From contig JAAFIH010000011.1 in the NCBI GenBank assembly GCA_013297755.1, positions 1 through 64,000 on the forward strand: a stretch of DNA of 64,000 nucleotides, given 5' to 3'. The notes beneath the pieces were generated by a model that was not told where the DNA came from, made no database searches, and saw nothing but the letters and a program-made list of their open reading frames with translations. This DNA is from Cytophagales bacterium. GTDB taxonomy: Bacteria; Bacteroidota; Bacteroidia; Cytophagales; UBA9547. Both the position numbers and the translations under genes were made by a program. Shown here in pieces: positions 34,428 through 44,395 of the stretch; within the stretch, counting starts at the first letter, position 1, and each line of letters begins with the position of its first letter.

Positions 34428-35035
34428 TTATATTGAACCGAAAAACTAATATTACAATTTTGCTAAAACCCCTCTTTTAATTTCTCCCCAAGTGGTAGAA
34501 AAATTATAGGAATGTAATCTTAATTTTTCGGTTTGATATAAAATAGTGTTTAAATAAATTTAGGTTTGACTTATAAAAGGTATGCCTTTTAATTCCAATA
34601 ATTTTATAAATGATACTTTAAAATGGTTTTAGAAATACAATAAATCCTATTTGCAGCCATTGTTTCATCAATTTGCAAAATAAACAAAGAAAAAGGCAGA
34701 ACTAATGCAAAAACTAAATATCAAAAAAGCAAAATAGCATTAACTCCAAAGAAATGAAGTTTGAAGGGACATATCATTTAGAGTTTAAAAAAGAAAAATA
34801 ATGTCTCTCAAAAACGAAAAATTATAATTTTTCGATACCAAACAGATGAATTCAAGTAAAATCACTAAAATTATTTTTCAAAAAAAAACTAAAAAGTGGA
34901 AATTTGAAAGATAAAAAGTAATCTTAAAGGGAAGCCAAATTAGATAAAAAATAATATTTCTCTGAAAAGATACTCAAAATTAGATATTGTAGTGGTAAAA
35001 AGTAATTTTAATTGGAAGATTATTATAAAAATAAA
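34428..35035. other. Intergenic region with MITE-like element, otherwise empty
   Basis: No gene is seen in about 600 bases. The first 112 bases are the second copy of the MITE-like element. The remainder is AT-rich with no open frame of note and no similarity that I can see to the corresponding region at 18932-19575 outside the element. Confidence 0.6.
34429..34540. mobile_element. MITE-like element, copy 2
   Basis: A 112-bp element. Terminal inverted repeats are TATATTGAACCGAAAAACTA on the left and, reversed, TATATCAAACCGAAAAATTA on the right, followed on both arms by ATTAC. The core CCCCTCTTTTAATTTCTCCC and TATAGGAATGTAAT match copy 1 at 19194-19306. It has no coding capacity, so mobilisation would need a transposase elsewhere. 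Flanking TA dinucleotides fit a TA target, but this is not proven. Confidence 0.75.
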
Positions 35036-35063
35036 AAAGCTCCCAATGATGTTGGGAGCTTTG
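35036..35063 (-). terminator. Terminator after tRNA-Gln
   Basis: On the minus strand AAAGCTCCCAA pairs with TTGGGAGCTTT around a short loop and is followed by TTTTTATTTTT. It begins right after the tRNA 3' end. Confidence 0.9.
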
Positions 35064-35136
35064 TTGGTCGACAAGGGCTCGAACCTCGACTCTTCTGTAC
35101 CAAAAACAGACGTGTTGCCAGTTACACCATCGACCA
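35064..35136 (-). tRNA. tRNA-Gln (anticodon TTG)
   Basis: 73 bases on the minus strand. The acceptor TGGTCGA pairs fully with TCGACCA (U1-A72, typical of tRNA-Gln). The D-arm is GGTGTAACTGGCAACAC, the anticodon stem TCTGT/ACAGA surrounds TTTTGGT with anticodon TTG, and the T-arm contains GGTTCGAGCCC. CCA is not encoded. Confidence 0.96.
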
Positions 35137-35401
35137 TTGTTTAATTCTGATGCAAATATAATATCAAGGTTTTGAAATACAAATTAATTTTAAATTTTTT
35201 ATGTATTTATTTTTTAAACTTTTTTTTAACTCTTCTCTTTAATCCTAAATTATAATTTACAGGTTTTATAATTCTTTTGCATTACATTTTATGATATTTC
35301 AAAATTCAGAAAAAATATGTTGATTCATGTTTTAATCTTATATTTGTATTTAATAAATAGTCATTGTTTTAGATTTTTTTTAAATTGATTTATACAACAT
35401 A

Positions 35402-36877
35402 GTGAAAAATAAACTATTATCCTTCTTTATATCCTATAAATATGTTTTTATTTTAGGTATTTTTATACAAATTATTACCTGTATTTTTTCAGTTGGCTAT
35501 CACAATCCAGACGAACACTGGCAGATAAACGAATTTGCGGCTTTTAAATTAGGTATGGTAGACAACGAAATCGATATGCCTTGGGAACATCGCTCAGATG
35601 CTAGGCAAGCAGTGCAACCTTTTATGGTTTATATTGTAAGCAACGCAGCCATGAAACTGGGTATTTTTAATCCATTTTATATGGCCACATTTTTTAGAAT
35701 TTTATCTGGTTTTTTGGGATGGATATCGTTTTTTTTAATTTTATTTTTTTCAAAACCATATTTTAAAAATGAAAAAGCGTTTTTTTGGGCAGTTGTTGCT
35801 TTAAATTTATTGTGGTTTATTCCCTATATACACGCTCGATTTCAAGGTGAAAATTGGACTGGTATTTTTCTAGCTTTAGGGTTATGTTTGATTTATTATT
35901 ATCAATTAGTTAATAAAAAAGGATTTTATTACTTATTTGTAGGACTATTATTTGGCTTTGCATTTATATTGAGGTTTCAAGTTGCTTTTGCTATTGCAGC
36001 TATTGGACTTTGGATGCTTGTATTCAAAAAAATGACTTTTTTAGAAGCTATATATATGTTTTTGGGATTTTTGGTACTGGTAGCTGCCGAAGTAGGCATA
36101 GATTATTGGTACTATGTCAAACTTATTTTTGTGCCATACAATTATTTTGATTTGCAATTAATTCAAGGATTATCAAATAATTGGGGCGTTTTTCCTTGGT
36201 GGCACTATGCAACTTTATTTATCATGCACGTAGCTCCGCCCTTAAGTTTGGTTTTTTTAATCGTTTTTTTTATAGCTTCTGTATATGAATATAAACATTT
36301 ATTTGTAGCTATTATTTGGTTATTCTTACTAGGACATAATATGAATGGTTACAAAGAAATAAGATACTTATATCCACTAGTTCCTTATTTTTGTATATTA
36401 ATTTGTATGTTTTATGATCGATTTTATGAGAAAATTGAAATACAAAAAAGTAAAATGTATTTTAAAATTATTTTTAGTTTAATTATTATTCAAAACTTAC
36501 TCTTAATTACCATTTGTGCCTTAAAACCAGCCCACGAAGGAGTTGGGTTTTTCAAACAAATATATGCTTATTCAGACCAAAAAATTAATCTATATTATAT
36601 AGGCGAAAATCCATATTATTGGGGTACAATCAAATATGATTTTTATGAACCTAAGTCAATCAATTATATCAAAATAGAGCCAAATCAAATCAAAGATATA
36701 AAGCCAATACAAAATGAAGCAAGTTTAGTATTTTATAAAGGCTTTGAGCTAGAAGATGAGCAAAAATTACAAAATATTACTGTTATATATAAAACAATTC
36801 CAATATGGTTGAGTAATTTTAATATCAATAATTGGTTATCGAGAGCCAAAGTTTGGAGTTTGTATGAAATAAAATAA
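35402..36877 (+). CDS. GT22-like membrane mannosyltransferase
   Basis: A 491-residue multi-pass glycosyltransferase of the GT-C type resembling GPI/Alg9 mannosyltransferases (GT22). It likely uses a polyprenyl-phosphate sugar at the outer face of the inner membrane. The first loop carries the family hallmark YHNPDEHWQINEFAAFKLG (about 34-52), with the catalytic acidic pair. Other conserved points are ARFQGENWTG and HNMNGYKEIRYLYPLVPYF, the latter being the typical His/Arg/Tyr block before the last helices. Ten or so membrane helices are visible. The start is a GTG at 35402; no upstream ATG is in frame. The acceptor is unknown. Confidence 0.82.
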   Translation: MKNKLLSFFISYKYVFILGIFIQIITCIFSVGYHNPDEHWQINEFAAFKLGMVDNEIDMPWEHRSDARQAVQPFMVYIVSNAAMKLGIFNPFYMATFFRILSGFLGWISFFLILFFSKPYFKNEKAFFWAVVALNLLWFIPYIHARFQGENWTGIFLALGLCLIYYYQLVNKKGFYYLFVGLLFGFAFILRFQVAFAIAAIGLWMLVFKKMTFLEAIYMFLGFLVLVAAEVGIDYWYYVKLIFVPYNYFDLQLIQGLSNNWGVFPWWHYATLFIMHVAPPLSLVFLIVFFIASVYEYKHLFVAIIWLFLLGHNMNGYKEIRYLYPLVPYFCILICMFYDRFYEKIEIQKSKMYFKIIFSLIIIQNLLLITICALKPAHEGVGFFKQIYAYSDQKINLYYIGENPYYWGTIKYDFYEPKSINYIKIEPNQIKDIKPIQNEASLVFYKGFELEDEQKLQNITVIYKTIPIWLSNFNINNWLSRAKVWSLYEIK

Positions 36878-36880
36878 TTA

Positions 36881-37777
36881 TTATGACAAGATACTTAATC
36901 CAAAAAGTATTACAAAAAACAAAGTGAATAAAGCTGTTTTTTTGAGAAGATGATCTATTTTATCCCCTTTTTTTGTAGATAATAAATATTTAAGGTCGAT
37001 TCCTAAAAGTATAAAAGCCAAAATAAAAAACATTGTTTTGCCAAATCCAATGACCATCAAATGAAATAAAATAGCTGAAATAAAAGCTAATAAAATCAAC
37101 AAAAAGTGATAATATTTGGCACCTATATAACCAATTCTTACGGGAATAGTCAGTTTTTTGGCAAAAAAATCAGCATCAATATCACGCATATTGTTGAGAT
37201 TAAGAACAGCAACAGATAAAAATCCAACTGAAATTGCTGGTAAGAAAATGTAAAAATTTATGTTTTTTGAATATAAAAAATAGCCTCCCACTACACCTAC
37301 AATTCCAAAGAAGACAAAAACACTGATATCGCCCAATCCTGCGTATCCATAGGGTTTTTGGCCTGCTGTGTAATAATATGCACCTGCAATACATGCAAAT
37401 CCTAAAATTAAAAACAGTAAGAATGACATAGAAAACAAACCAAACGAAACCCATAACAGTGCTATTCCACTAACGAGCGATGCAGTAATAAAACAATAAA
37501 TTAGTAATTTCATTTCTGATTTTGAAATTAATCCACTATGCACGGCTCGTTGTGGGCCTTGTCGTAGATCATTATCAGCACCATTTTGGGAATCTCCATA
37601 ATCATTGGCAAGGTTTGATAAAATTTGTAAAAGTATAGTTGTAAGTAAGGATAAGACAAAAATTTTGATGCTAAAACATTGATAATGAGCTGCTAATATA
37701 GCAGCCATACATATACAGGCAGATGCTAATGGTAATGTTCTTAATCGAAAGGATTGAATAATTGCAGAAAATGTCAT
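36881..37777 (-). CDS. menA: 1,4-dihydroxy-2-naphthoate polyprenyltransferase MenA
   Basis: A 298-residue UbiA-superfamily prenyltransferase that attaches the polyprenyl tail to DHNA in menaquinone synthesis at the inner membrane. The first Asp-rich motif is NLANDYGDSQNGADND (about 55-70), followed by LRQGPQRAVHSGLIS. The second motif is NNMRDIDADFFAKKLTIPV (about 190-208). About eight membrane helices are visible and the length is typical. It sits head-to-head with the ABC permease gene, with start codons 18 bp apart, so the promoters must overlap the coding ends. Confidence 0.92.
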   Translation of the reverse strand: MTFSAIIQSFRLRTLPLASACICMAAILAAHYQCFSIKIFVLSLLTTILLQILSNLANDYGDSQNGADNDLRQGPQRAVHSGLISKSEMKLLIYCFITASLVSGIALLWVSFGLFSMSFLLFLILGFACIAGAYYYTAGQKPYGYAGLGDISVFVFFGIVGVVGGYFLYSKNINFYIFLPAISVGFLSVAVLNLNNMRDIDADFFAKKLTIPVRIGYIGAKYYHFLLILLAFISAILFHLMVIGFGKTMFFILAFILLGIDLKYLLSTKKGDKIDHLLKKTALFTLFFVILFGLSILS

Positions 37778-37795
37778 CGTAGATAGATAATAAAA

Positions 37796-39070
37796 ATGTT
37801 TTGTTCTAAAAAGCTACAAACTATTATATTTGTTGCAAAAATAGACAAAAAATTGCAATCCATTTCATTTATAGCCACTAAAATTCGACATCCAGAAAAA
37901 GGCAGTTTTTCGGCATTAGTCAGCAAAATTACTATTGCTGGCATAGCTTCAGGTATATTTGTAATGATAATCACATTTGCCATTTTAGTAGGATTTAAGA
38001 AAAATATTGTTGATAAAATATTTAGTTTTGGTGGGCATATCAATATTAAAAAATATGATTTAAACGAATCTTACGAAGAAAAACCCATTGTAATTAATCC
38101 AAAATTTATCCAAAATTGCCTCAAAAACGAGAATGTAAAATCAATCTACCCTTACAGCATGAAAGCTGCATTAATCAAAACAAATACTGCTGTGCATGGC
38201 ATTGTGATTAAAGGATTGGATAAAAATTATGATACATCTTTATTCTCAAAAAATATAATTCATGGAAAATTTATCAATTTTTTGGATACTTCTTACAGTA
38301 AACAAGTTATGATTAGTAATAAGTTGGCAAACAAATTAGATTTAAAAATATCTGAAGAGATATTTGTTTATTTTGTTCAGAATCCACCGCGAGTACGAAA
38401 ACTTAAAATCTCGGCCATTTTTAATACTGGAATGGACGAATTTGATGAGCATATACTCATAGCTGATATCAATTTGATAAGAAAAATTAATCAGTGGCCT
38501 GATACATTATCTGGTGGCTATGAAATTTTTTTGAATAATATGTCTGCCATTGATTCTACATCAAAGTTTATTTTCAATGAAATGGATTATGATTTATCGC
38601 TTGAGAAAATTTCAGATAAGTTTTCTTATATATTTGATTGGCTTCATTTACTAGACCAAAATGTTATTATTTTTTTGGGTTTAATTATTATAGTGGCTTG
38701 TTTTAATATGATTTCTTCGCTTATAATCATAATTATGGAGCGAACCCAAACGATTGGGATTCTAAAAGCACTAGGGGCAAGTGATAGGTTTATTATTGGG
38801 GTTTTTTATAGAAATGGAATTGTGCTTATTCTCAAAGGATTGCTTTATGGTAATACGTTGGCTATTGTATTTTGTGCTATTCAATATTATTTCAAAATCA
38901 TTCCATTAGATCCAGCCAATTATTACATGGATAGTGTACCCATAGCCTGGGATTGGACTTTTTTTGTGTTTACAAATGTATTTTTATTTTTTATTACTTC
39001 ATTGGTTTTATTTGTCCCAACGTATTCTATTAGTAAGATATTGCCTATTAATGCCATAAAATTTAGTTGA
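37796..39070 (+). CDS. FtsX/LolE-like ABC transporter permease
   Basis: A 424-residue permease of the MacB/LolCE type. An N-terminal membrane helix (about 48-70, ITIAGIASGIFVMIITFAIL) precedes a large periplasmic domain (about 75-280). Three C-terminal membrane helices follow (about 285-305, 335-360, 385-410), with the FtsX core GILKALGASDRFIIGVFYRN in between. LolCE homologues extract lipoproteins from the inner membrane, and this is the likeliest role. The ATPase subunit is not adjacent. It diverges from menA with only 18 bp between the starts. Confidence 0.85.
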   Translation: MFCSKKLQTIIFVAKIDKKLQSISFIATKIRHPEKGSFSALVSKITIAGIASGIFVMIITFAILVGFKKNIVDKIFSFGGHINIKKYDLNESYEEKPIVINPKFIQNCLKNENVKSIYPYSMKAALIKTNTAVHGIVIKGLDKNYDTSLFSKNIIHGKFINFLDTSYSKQVMISNKLANKLDLKISEEIFVYFVQNPPRVRKLKISAIFNTGMDEFDEHILIADINLIRKINQWPDTLSGGYEIFLNNMSAIDSTSKFIFNEMDYDLSLEKISDKFSYIFDWLHLLDQNVIIFLGLIIIVACFNMISSLIIIIMERTQTIGILKALGASDRFIIGVFYRNGIVLILKGLLYGNTLAIVFCAIQYYFKIIPLDPANYYMDSVPIAWDWTFFVFTNVFLFFITSLVLFVPTYSISKILPINAIKFS

Positions 39071-39075
39071 TATAA

Positions 39076-39795
39076 TTATAATGATAAAACGTCTTTCATT
39101 GTAAAAAATCCTTTTTTGGTGGCAATAAATTCTGCTGCCAAAACAGCTCCAGTGGCAAATCCCTCACGATTAAAAGCTGTGTGAGTAAGCTCTATACTGT
39201 CAATAGGGGAGGTGTAGCGTACAGTATGTGTACCTGGTACATTGTGGATGCGTTTGTGAGCAATAAACAAATCGCTTTGAGTGATAGATTCTATATCTAT
39301 AGACCATTTTTTTTTGCGATTTAGATGTTTTATTACACCTTCTGCTGTTGTGATTGCAGTACCAGATGGAGCATCTTTTTTGTAGACATGATGTATTTCA
39401 TCCATGGTTACATCATAGTCTGATTGAGGTTGCATAAGTTGGGCAAGTTTTTCGTTTACAGCCCAAAATATATTGACTCCTACACTGTAATTGCTCGAAT
39501 AACAGAGTGTTCCATCAGTATCAGCAACCATTTTTTGTATTTCTGGCATTTTATCAAGCCAACCAGTAGTGCCTACTACAAGTGGGATATTTGATTGAAG
39601 ACCTTTGAGTATATTGATATAAGCCGAATTTGGAGTAGTAAATTCAATGGCAACATCTACATTTGAGTTACTGAATTTGTCAAAATCAGCAAAATTTTGT
39701 ACATCTATAATTCCTGCAATAGTATGACCTCTTTTGATAGCAATTCCTTCTATGGCTTTGCCCATTTTGCCATATCCAATTAGTAATATTTTCAT
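39076..39795 (-). CDS. dapB: 4-hydroxy-tetrahydrodipicolinate reductase
   Basis: A 239-residue NAD(P)H-dependent reductase in the diaminopimelate/lysine pathway. The Rossmann motif is LLIGYGKMGKAIEGIA (about 4-19), with the nucleotide-site VVGTTGWLDKMPEI and the catalytic region MDEIHHVYKKDAPSGTAIT (His-His plus Lys, about 140-158). The C-terminal GTHTVRYTSPIDSIELTHTA completes the substrate domain. The length fits the family. The next gene downstream on the plus strand converges closely (5 bp between stops). It is in line with the DUF5683 gene upstream, 21 bp away. Confidence 0.95.
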   Translation of the reverse strand: MKILLIGYGKMGKAIEGIAIKRGHTIAGIIDVQNFADFDKFSNSNVDVAIEFTTPNSAYINILKGLQSNIPLVVGTTGWLDKMPEIQKMVADTDGTLCYSSNYSVGVNIFWAVNEKLAQLMQPQSDYDVTMDEIHHVYKKDAPSGTAITTAEGVIKHLNRKKKWSIDIESITQSDLFIAHKRIHNVPGTHTVRYTSPIDSIELTHTAFNREGFATGAVLAAEFIATKKGFFTMKDVLSL

Positions 39796-39816
39796 ATTAA
39801 ATTAAAATTTTAGTTC

Positions 39817-40638
39817 TTAATATTTTGTAAGATTTCTTTTTCTATTTTGATGAAATGTCATTGTTAATGCCAAGCCATATTGTGGGGTGCCAAGGGGAGA
39901 AATAAATTTGGGTTCAAATTTAATACTTAATTTATCTGACACATCATAGTCTGTAAAATGGGCATCTACAGCAGCATCAACAATGTTTAATACATAAACC
40001 AAAATCAATCCTAAACCCATATAATCTCTAGTTTGTCTGGCTTGGTCTCTTATAAAAGCCAAATTGCTGCCAGTTCTAGTAGAATCAGAACTATCGCCTT
40101 TGTCAAAAAACTCTGGCATTTTGTTTCTAACCATCAGTCCAGGAAATCCATATTCATTATCGACTAATTCATTATATTTTTGAGCCCTCTCTTCATAGTT
40201 TTTGAAAGGAACAACTTGTCCATTTTCATTTTCTTGGTAGCCACTCAAGTAAAAATATCCATTTCTGTAATCCAAATATCTGTTGTGATTAACAAGCGTA
40301 AAGTAACTTGAAATACCCAATAAAACCCAGACTATGGGTGCTTTCCAATACTTTTTATTATAGATTTGGCCAGCTCCAGGCAAAACCACAGAAGCTAGTG
40401 TGGCCACTGTAGGATTTTTTTTCCAAGACCATTTTTTTTTGACTTTATATGTGGTGGTAGTATCATCAAGATTGGCCAAGGAATCTGATTTTGACTGATT
40501 GTTGTTAAATTGAGTACTATTGTAAGGATTGTAGTTTGGGCTATTGGGATTATTGGGGTCGTAATAATTTTGTTGTGAATATAAAAAAGTAATATTATAG
40601 AAATAAAACATTAATACGAAAGCTATTCTAAGCATCAA
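39817..40638 (-). CDS. DUF5683 family membrane protein
   Basis: A 273-residue exported protein. A signal peptide (about 1-21) is followed by a low-complexity Asn/Pro/Ser stretch (YDPNNPNSPNYNPYNSTQ). A conserved membrane-associated domain carries TVATLASVVLPGAGQIYNKK and VWVLLGISSYFTLVNHN, the hallmark of DUF5683 in Bacteroidota. The last 70 residues (DAAVDAHFTDYDVSDKLS) look like an outer-membrane strand region. Function is unknown. It commonly sits next to dapB or chromosome-partitioning genes in this phylum, as here. Confidence 0.82.
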   Translation of the reverse strand: MMLRIAFVLMFYFYNITFLYSQQNYYDPNNPNSPNYNPYNSTQFNNNQSKSDSLANLDDTTTTYKVKKKWSWKKNPTVATLASVVLPGAGQIYNKKYWKAPIVWVLLGISSYFTLVNHNRYLDYRNGYFYLSGYQENENGQVVPFKNYEERAQKYNELVDNEYGFPGLMVRNKMPEFFDKGDSSDSTRTGSNLAFIRDQARQTRDYMGLGLILVYVLNIVDAAVDAHFTDYDVSDKLSIKFEPKFISPLGTPQYGLALTMTFHQNRKRNLTKY

Positions 40639-40820
40639 TCAATTATATTTTTAGTAATAAAATCCCTCAAAAAGATTTTTTGTTATACAAAAGTACTCAA
40701 AATATTGGTAGTTTTAAATTAAAAATATCATTTGTAAAAAAATTATCCTTTAATTATTCCTATTTTGACTATTGATTATTAAATATTATGTACTAAATTT
40801 ACAAAAAAAAATACATTATT

Positions 40821-41291
40821 ATGAAAGAGTATTTGTTGCGTTTGTTTAATTACAATCATTGGGCAAATGAATGTTTGATAGAAACTGTAGAAAAAAACAA
40901 TGTCCAAAATGAATATATTTTAAATATGTTGAGTCATGTTTTGAATGCTCAATATGTATGGTTTGCTAGATTTTATCCTAAAAAAAGTTTTAACTACAAA
41001 GTTTGGGATGTCCACAATACTACCCAACTTAAAGAAATGAACGATGAGATTGCTTCACTTTTCGTTGAATATATTACTAAAATTAAACCTAGAGATTTAG
41101 CCGACAAAATAGAATATGTAACAACAAATGGCGAAAATTATTTTAATACATTATTTGACATTTTTATTCACATAGCCAACCATTCAGCCCACCATAGAGG
41201 TCAGATTTCAAACAAATTGAGCGAATCTAAGGTCGTTATACCCAAAATTGATTATATACATTATTGTAGAACCTTCCCTGATTATTGGTAA
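40821..41291 (+). CDS. DinB family metal-dependent protein
   Basis: A 156-residue four-helix-bundle protein of the DinB/YfiT superfamily. The three histidine ligands are visible in LFNYNHWANE (helix 1), MLSHVLNAQYVWFARF (helix 2) and IHIANHSAHHRGQI (helix 3), giving the His-His-HxxxH pattern. Members are putative thiol- or metal-dependent transferases. The substrate is unknown. It converges on the FAD oxidoreductase gene with only 6 bp between the stops. Confidence 0.88.
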   Translation: MKEYLLRLFNYNHWANECLIETVEKNNVQNEYILNMLSHVLNAQYVWFARFYPKKSFNYKVWDVHNTTQLKEMNDEIASLFVEYITKIKPRDLADKIEYVTTNGENYFNTLFDIFIHIANHSAHHRGQISNKLSESKVVIPKIDYIHYCRTFPDYW

Positions 41292-41297
41292 TATATT

Positions 41298-42875
41298 TTA
41301 ATTTTTATTAAAGTATATTTTTGCTAAGTGCGATGCACATCTTTCGCCATCCATAGCTGCTGATACTATGCCACCAGCGTACCCTGCACCCTCGCCACAA
41401 GGGAAAAGTCTTTTTGTTGAAATGTGTTCGCAGTTTTCTTTATTTCTGGGTATTCTTACTGGCGATGATGTTCTGCTTTCGACCCCAACCACTTGAGAAT
41501 CGTTGGTTGTGTAGCCTTTAATTTTAGTATTAAATGCCTTAAATCCTATTTTAAGTCTTTCAAAAACAGGTTTTGGCAATACTTCACGTAAATCTACAGA
41601 GCTAAGTCCTGGAGTATAAGACGATGGAAGCAAAGATCCAGAAACTTTGTTTTGTACAAAATCTTGTAGCAATTGAGCTGGTGCTTTTTGGGAATTTCCC
41701 GCCAAAATACAAGCCTTTTTTTCTACTTCTTTTTGATATTCTAAAGCTGCCAATGAACCAAAAGCATTGTATTTTTTCCAGTCTGATTCATCCACTGAAA
41801 CCACAATACCTGAGTTGGCAAAAGCATTATTTCGTTTGCTTGGCGACCATCCATTGACTACAATTTCGCCTGATTCTGTAGCACAGGGAGCAATGATACC
41901 GCCTGGACACATACAAAACGAAAATACTCCTTTGCTAACTCCCTCAAAATCAGCTTGTTGAACTAAAGCATAGCTTGATGCTGGCAAATACTGTCCTCTA
42001 TCTTCACAATGATATTGTACTTTGTCTATAAAACTTTGTTGGTGTTCTGCTCTAACTCCTAGGGCAAATGGCTTTGCTTCAATGTCAATGTCTTTTGCTT
42101 TCAATAAATAAAATATATCTCTAGCAGAATGTCCAGTAGCTAAGATTACACCTAAGCCTTCAAAGTAAGAATTATGATTTGTAATTACAGATTTAATTTC
42201 TTTGTTTTGTACAATAAAGTCAGTAACTTTTGTGTTAAAATGAATTTCGGCACCTGCATTCAACAAAGTTTCACGTATGTTTTCTATTAATTTAGGCAAT
42301 TTATTGGTACCTATATGTGGATGTGCATCAACCAAAATATCTGATGGAGCACCATGTACATATAGTATTTCTAAAATTCTTTGAATATCGCCACGCTTGT
42401 GAGATCGAGTGTATAATTTTCCGTCAGAGTAAGTACCTGCACCACCTTCGCCAAAACAATAATTTGATTCTGGATTGACGATATGCTCTTTGTTGATGGC
42501 CGCCAAATCACGCCTTCGCTCTTTAATATTTTTGCCTCGTTCCAAAATAACAGGTTTTATGCCTATTTCTATTAATTTGAGTGCTGCAAACAGCCCAGCT
42601 GGTCCAGCACCTATAATGATGGCTTGAGGAGATTTTGAAACATCTATTTTAGGTTTTGTATAAAAAATATCCTCTTTAAATTCTTGATTGATATATACTT
42701 TTAATGTAAGATTTACTTTTATTGAAGTTGATCGAGCATCAATAGAACGTCTCAATTTATGAGCGAAAAAAGTAGAATTATCATCAATTTTAAGTAAATT
42801 TTTGATGTAATAATTTAATTGTATATCATCAAAAGCGATTGATGGCGGCACAATAATTTGTAGTTCTTTTTCCAA
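41298..42875 (-). CDS. NAD(P)/FAD-dependent oxidoreductase (COG2509 type)
   Basis: A 525-residue flavoprotein of the uncharacterised dehydrogenase group COG2509. After an N-terminal alpha/beta domain (about 1-85) comes the FAD Rossmann motif [18 protein letters not shown], the linker YCFGEGGAGTYSDGKLYTR, and the second-fold LGVILATGHSARDIFYLL. The C-terminal KRLFPCGEGAGYAGGIVSAA completes FAD binding. The cysteine-containing CMCPGGIIAP segment is typical of the group. The electron partner and substrate are not known. It may be linked to cofactor or redox metabolism, but the neighbours give no clue. Confidence 0.88.
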   Translation of the reverse strand: MEKELQIIVPPSIAFDDIQLNYYIKNLLKIDDNSTFFAHKLRRSIDARSTSIKVNLTLKVYINQEFKEDIFYTKPKIDVSKSPQAIIIGAGPAGLFAALKLIEIGIKPVILERGKNIKERRRDLAAINKEHIVNPESNYCFGEGGAGTYSDGKLYTRSHKRGDIQRILEILYVHGAPSDILVDAHPHIGTNKLPKLIENIRETLLNAGAEIHFNTKVTDFIVQNKEIKSVITNHNSYFEGLGVILATGHSARDIFYLLKAKDIDIEAKPFALGVRAEHQQSFIDKVQYHCEDRGQYLPASSYALVQQADFEGVSKGVFSFCMCPGGIIAPCATESGEIVVNGWSPSKRNNAFANSGIVVSVDESDWKKYNAFGSLAALEYQKEVEKKACILAGNSQKAPAQLLQDFVQNKVSGSLLPSSYTPGLSSVDLREVLPKPVFERLKIGFKAFNTKIKGYTTNDSQVVGVESRTSSPVRIPRNKENCEHISTKRLFPCGEGAGYAGGIVSAAMDGERCASHLAKIYFNKN

Positions 42876-43028
42876 GCATTTTTTTTTACAAATATCTATA
42901 TTTATTGACTAAAAGATAATTTTTTTTGTATATTGCTAAAATAATACAAGAGACAAATAAATATAATTGACATATTTTTATAACAAATTGCTCAAAAAAA
43001 GTGTTAGTTCAATGATTAAAACAAATGT

Positions 43029-43865
43029 ATGAAGCATCTTTTTGATAAGACATCTTTTAGTTGTAGCAAAATTATTACTACTTCTTATAGCACATCTTTT
43101 TCTATTGGCACAAAATTAATTAATAAAAGCATAAGGCAACACATTTACTCTATTTATGGTTTTGTGCGATATGCTGATGAGATTGTTGATACATTTCATG
43201 GATTTGATAAGCAAAAATTACTTGACAAATTTATAGATGATACCTATCAGGCAATAGAAGACAAGATAAGTCTTAATCCAATTTTGAATAGTTTTCAGTT
43301 TACTGTTAATAAATATAACATAGATTTTGATGTTATCAATGCGTTTTTACATAGCATGAAAATGGATTTAACCAAAGAATCACATGATATAAAAAGTTAC
43401 AAAGAATATATTTATGGCTCTGCAGAAGTAGTTGGGTTGATGTGTTTGAGGGTTTTTGTAGAAGGCAATGAAGAGATGTACAATAAATTGAAGCCATCTG
43501 CACTGAGGTTGGGTGCTGCATTTCAGAAAGTTAATTTTTTGAGAGATCTCAACCATGACAATGTACAACTTGGTCGTACTTATTTTCCAGAGCTAGAATA
43601 TGCACCTTTTGATTTGTGTACCAAAAGAAGAATTGAAGACGATATTGAAAAAGATTTTAAAGAGGCATATCTTGGTATAATGCAATTACCAGTTACTGCC
43701 AAATTGGGTGTTTATGTGGCTTATGTTTATTACTTTAATTTGTTCAAAAAAATTCAAAATATTACACCAGAACGAATAATGGTAGAAAGAGTTAGGATAC
43801 CTGATTCGCAAAAAATATTGCTTCTTACACAATCTTATTTCAAATATTCTCTTAGTTTGGCTTAA
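43029..43865 (+). CDS. crtB: Phytoene/squalene synthase family protein
   Basis: A 278-residue head-to-head prenyl synthase making phytoene from two geranylgeranyl diphosphates. The Asp-rich substrate-Mg motifs are YADEIVDTFHG (about 53-63, DExxD) and NFLRDLNHDNVQLGRTYFP (about 165-185). It heads a run of five plus-strand genes with tight spacing (7-18 bp): crtB, a hypothetical gene, idi, crtZ and a lycopene cyclase. Phytoene desaturase (crtI), needed between crtB and cyclase, is not in the window. Confidence 0.93.
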   Translation: MKHLFDKTSFSCSKIITTSYSTSFSIGTKLINKSIRQHIYSIYGFVRYADEIVDTFHGFDKQKLLDKFIDDTYQAIEDKISLNPILNSFQFTVNKYNIDFDVINAFLHSMKMDLTKESHDIKSYKEYIYGSAEVVGLMCLRVFVEGNEEMYNKLKPSALRLGAAFQKVNFLRDLNHDNVQLGRTYFPELEYAPFDLCTKRRIEDDIEKDFKEAYLGIMQLPVTAKLGVYVAYVYYFNLFKKIQNITPERIMVERVRIPDSQKILLLTQSYFKYSLSLA

Positions 43866-43871
43866 TATTAG

Positions 43872-44378
43872 ATGAAAAAAAATATATTTTTAATACCCTT
43901 TTTTTATTGTTTTTTTGCTTTTTCGATAGACGAAGTAGAGTTAAGAAAAAGATTTTATCAGTCAGTAGAATCTGTAGATGTTGCCAAAAAGTTGATTTAT
44001 GATTTAAACAAATCTTCTGATAGTAATGTACTTAATGAAGGCTACAAAGCTGCAACAATGATGGTAATGGCAAAGCATGTAATTAATCCATTTTCTAAAT
44101 TAAAATATTTTAAAGATGGCAAAAAAATTCTTGAAAATGTGATAAAAAATAGTCCCGAAAACTTAGAATTAAGATTGATAAGATTTGCTATACAAACAAA
44201 TGTGCCACAATTTTTGGGTTACAACAACGAGATTATCAATGACAAAAATTTAATACTTAAAAAATGTACAAAATTAGATGTTAATTTGCCCAATCAAGCA
44301 CAATTAAAGTTGATTATTAAGCAATATTTATATCAATCAGAGATTTGTAGCGAGTCTGAATTGGCTTCTTTAAATTAA
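43872..44378 (+). CDS. Exported protein in carotenoid operon, unknown function
   Basis: A 168-residue protein with a probable signal peptide (MKKNIFLIPFFYCFFAFS) and a mostly helical, TPR-like body: EGYKAATMMVMAKHVINPFS, then PENLELRLIRFAIQTNVPQF and PNQAQLKLIIKQYLYQ. It sits between crtB and idi with gaps of 6 and 17 bp. A conserved place in such clusters would suggest a part in carotenoid or membrane organisation, but no activity can be assigned. Confidence 0.7.
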   Translation: MKKNIFLIPFFYCFFAFSIDEVELRKRFYQSVESVDVAKKLIYDLNKSSDSNVLNEGYKAATMMVMAKHVINPFSKLKYFKDGKKILENVIKNSPENLELRLIRFAIQTNVPQFLGYNNEIINDKNLILKKCTKLDVNLPNQAQLKLIIKQYLYQSEICSESELASLN

Positions 44379-44395
44379 AATATTATACTAAATAA

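Noticed and set aside
34940-35137. 65-residue minus-strand frame
   Set aside because: It is the antisense reading of tRNA-Gln and its terminator, not a gene.
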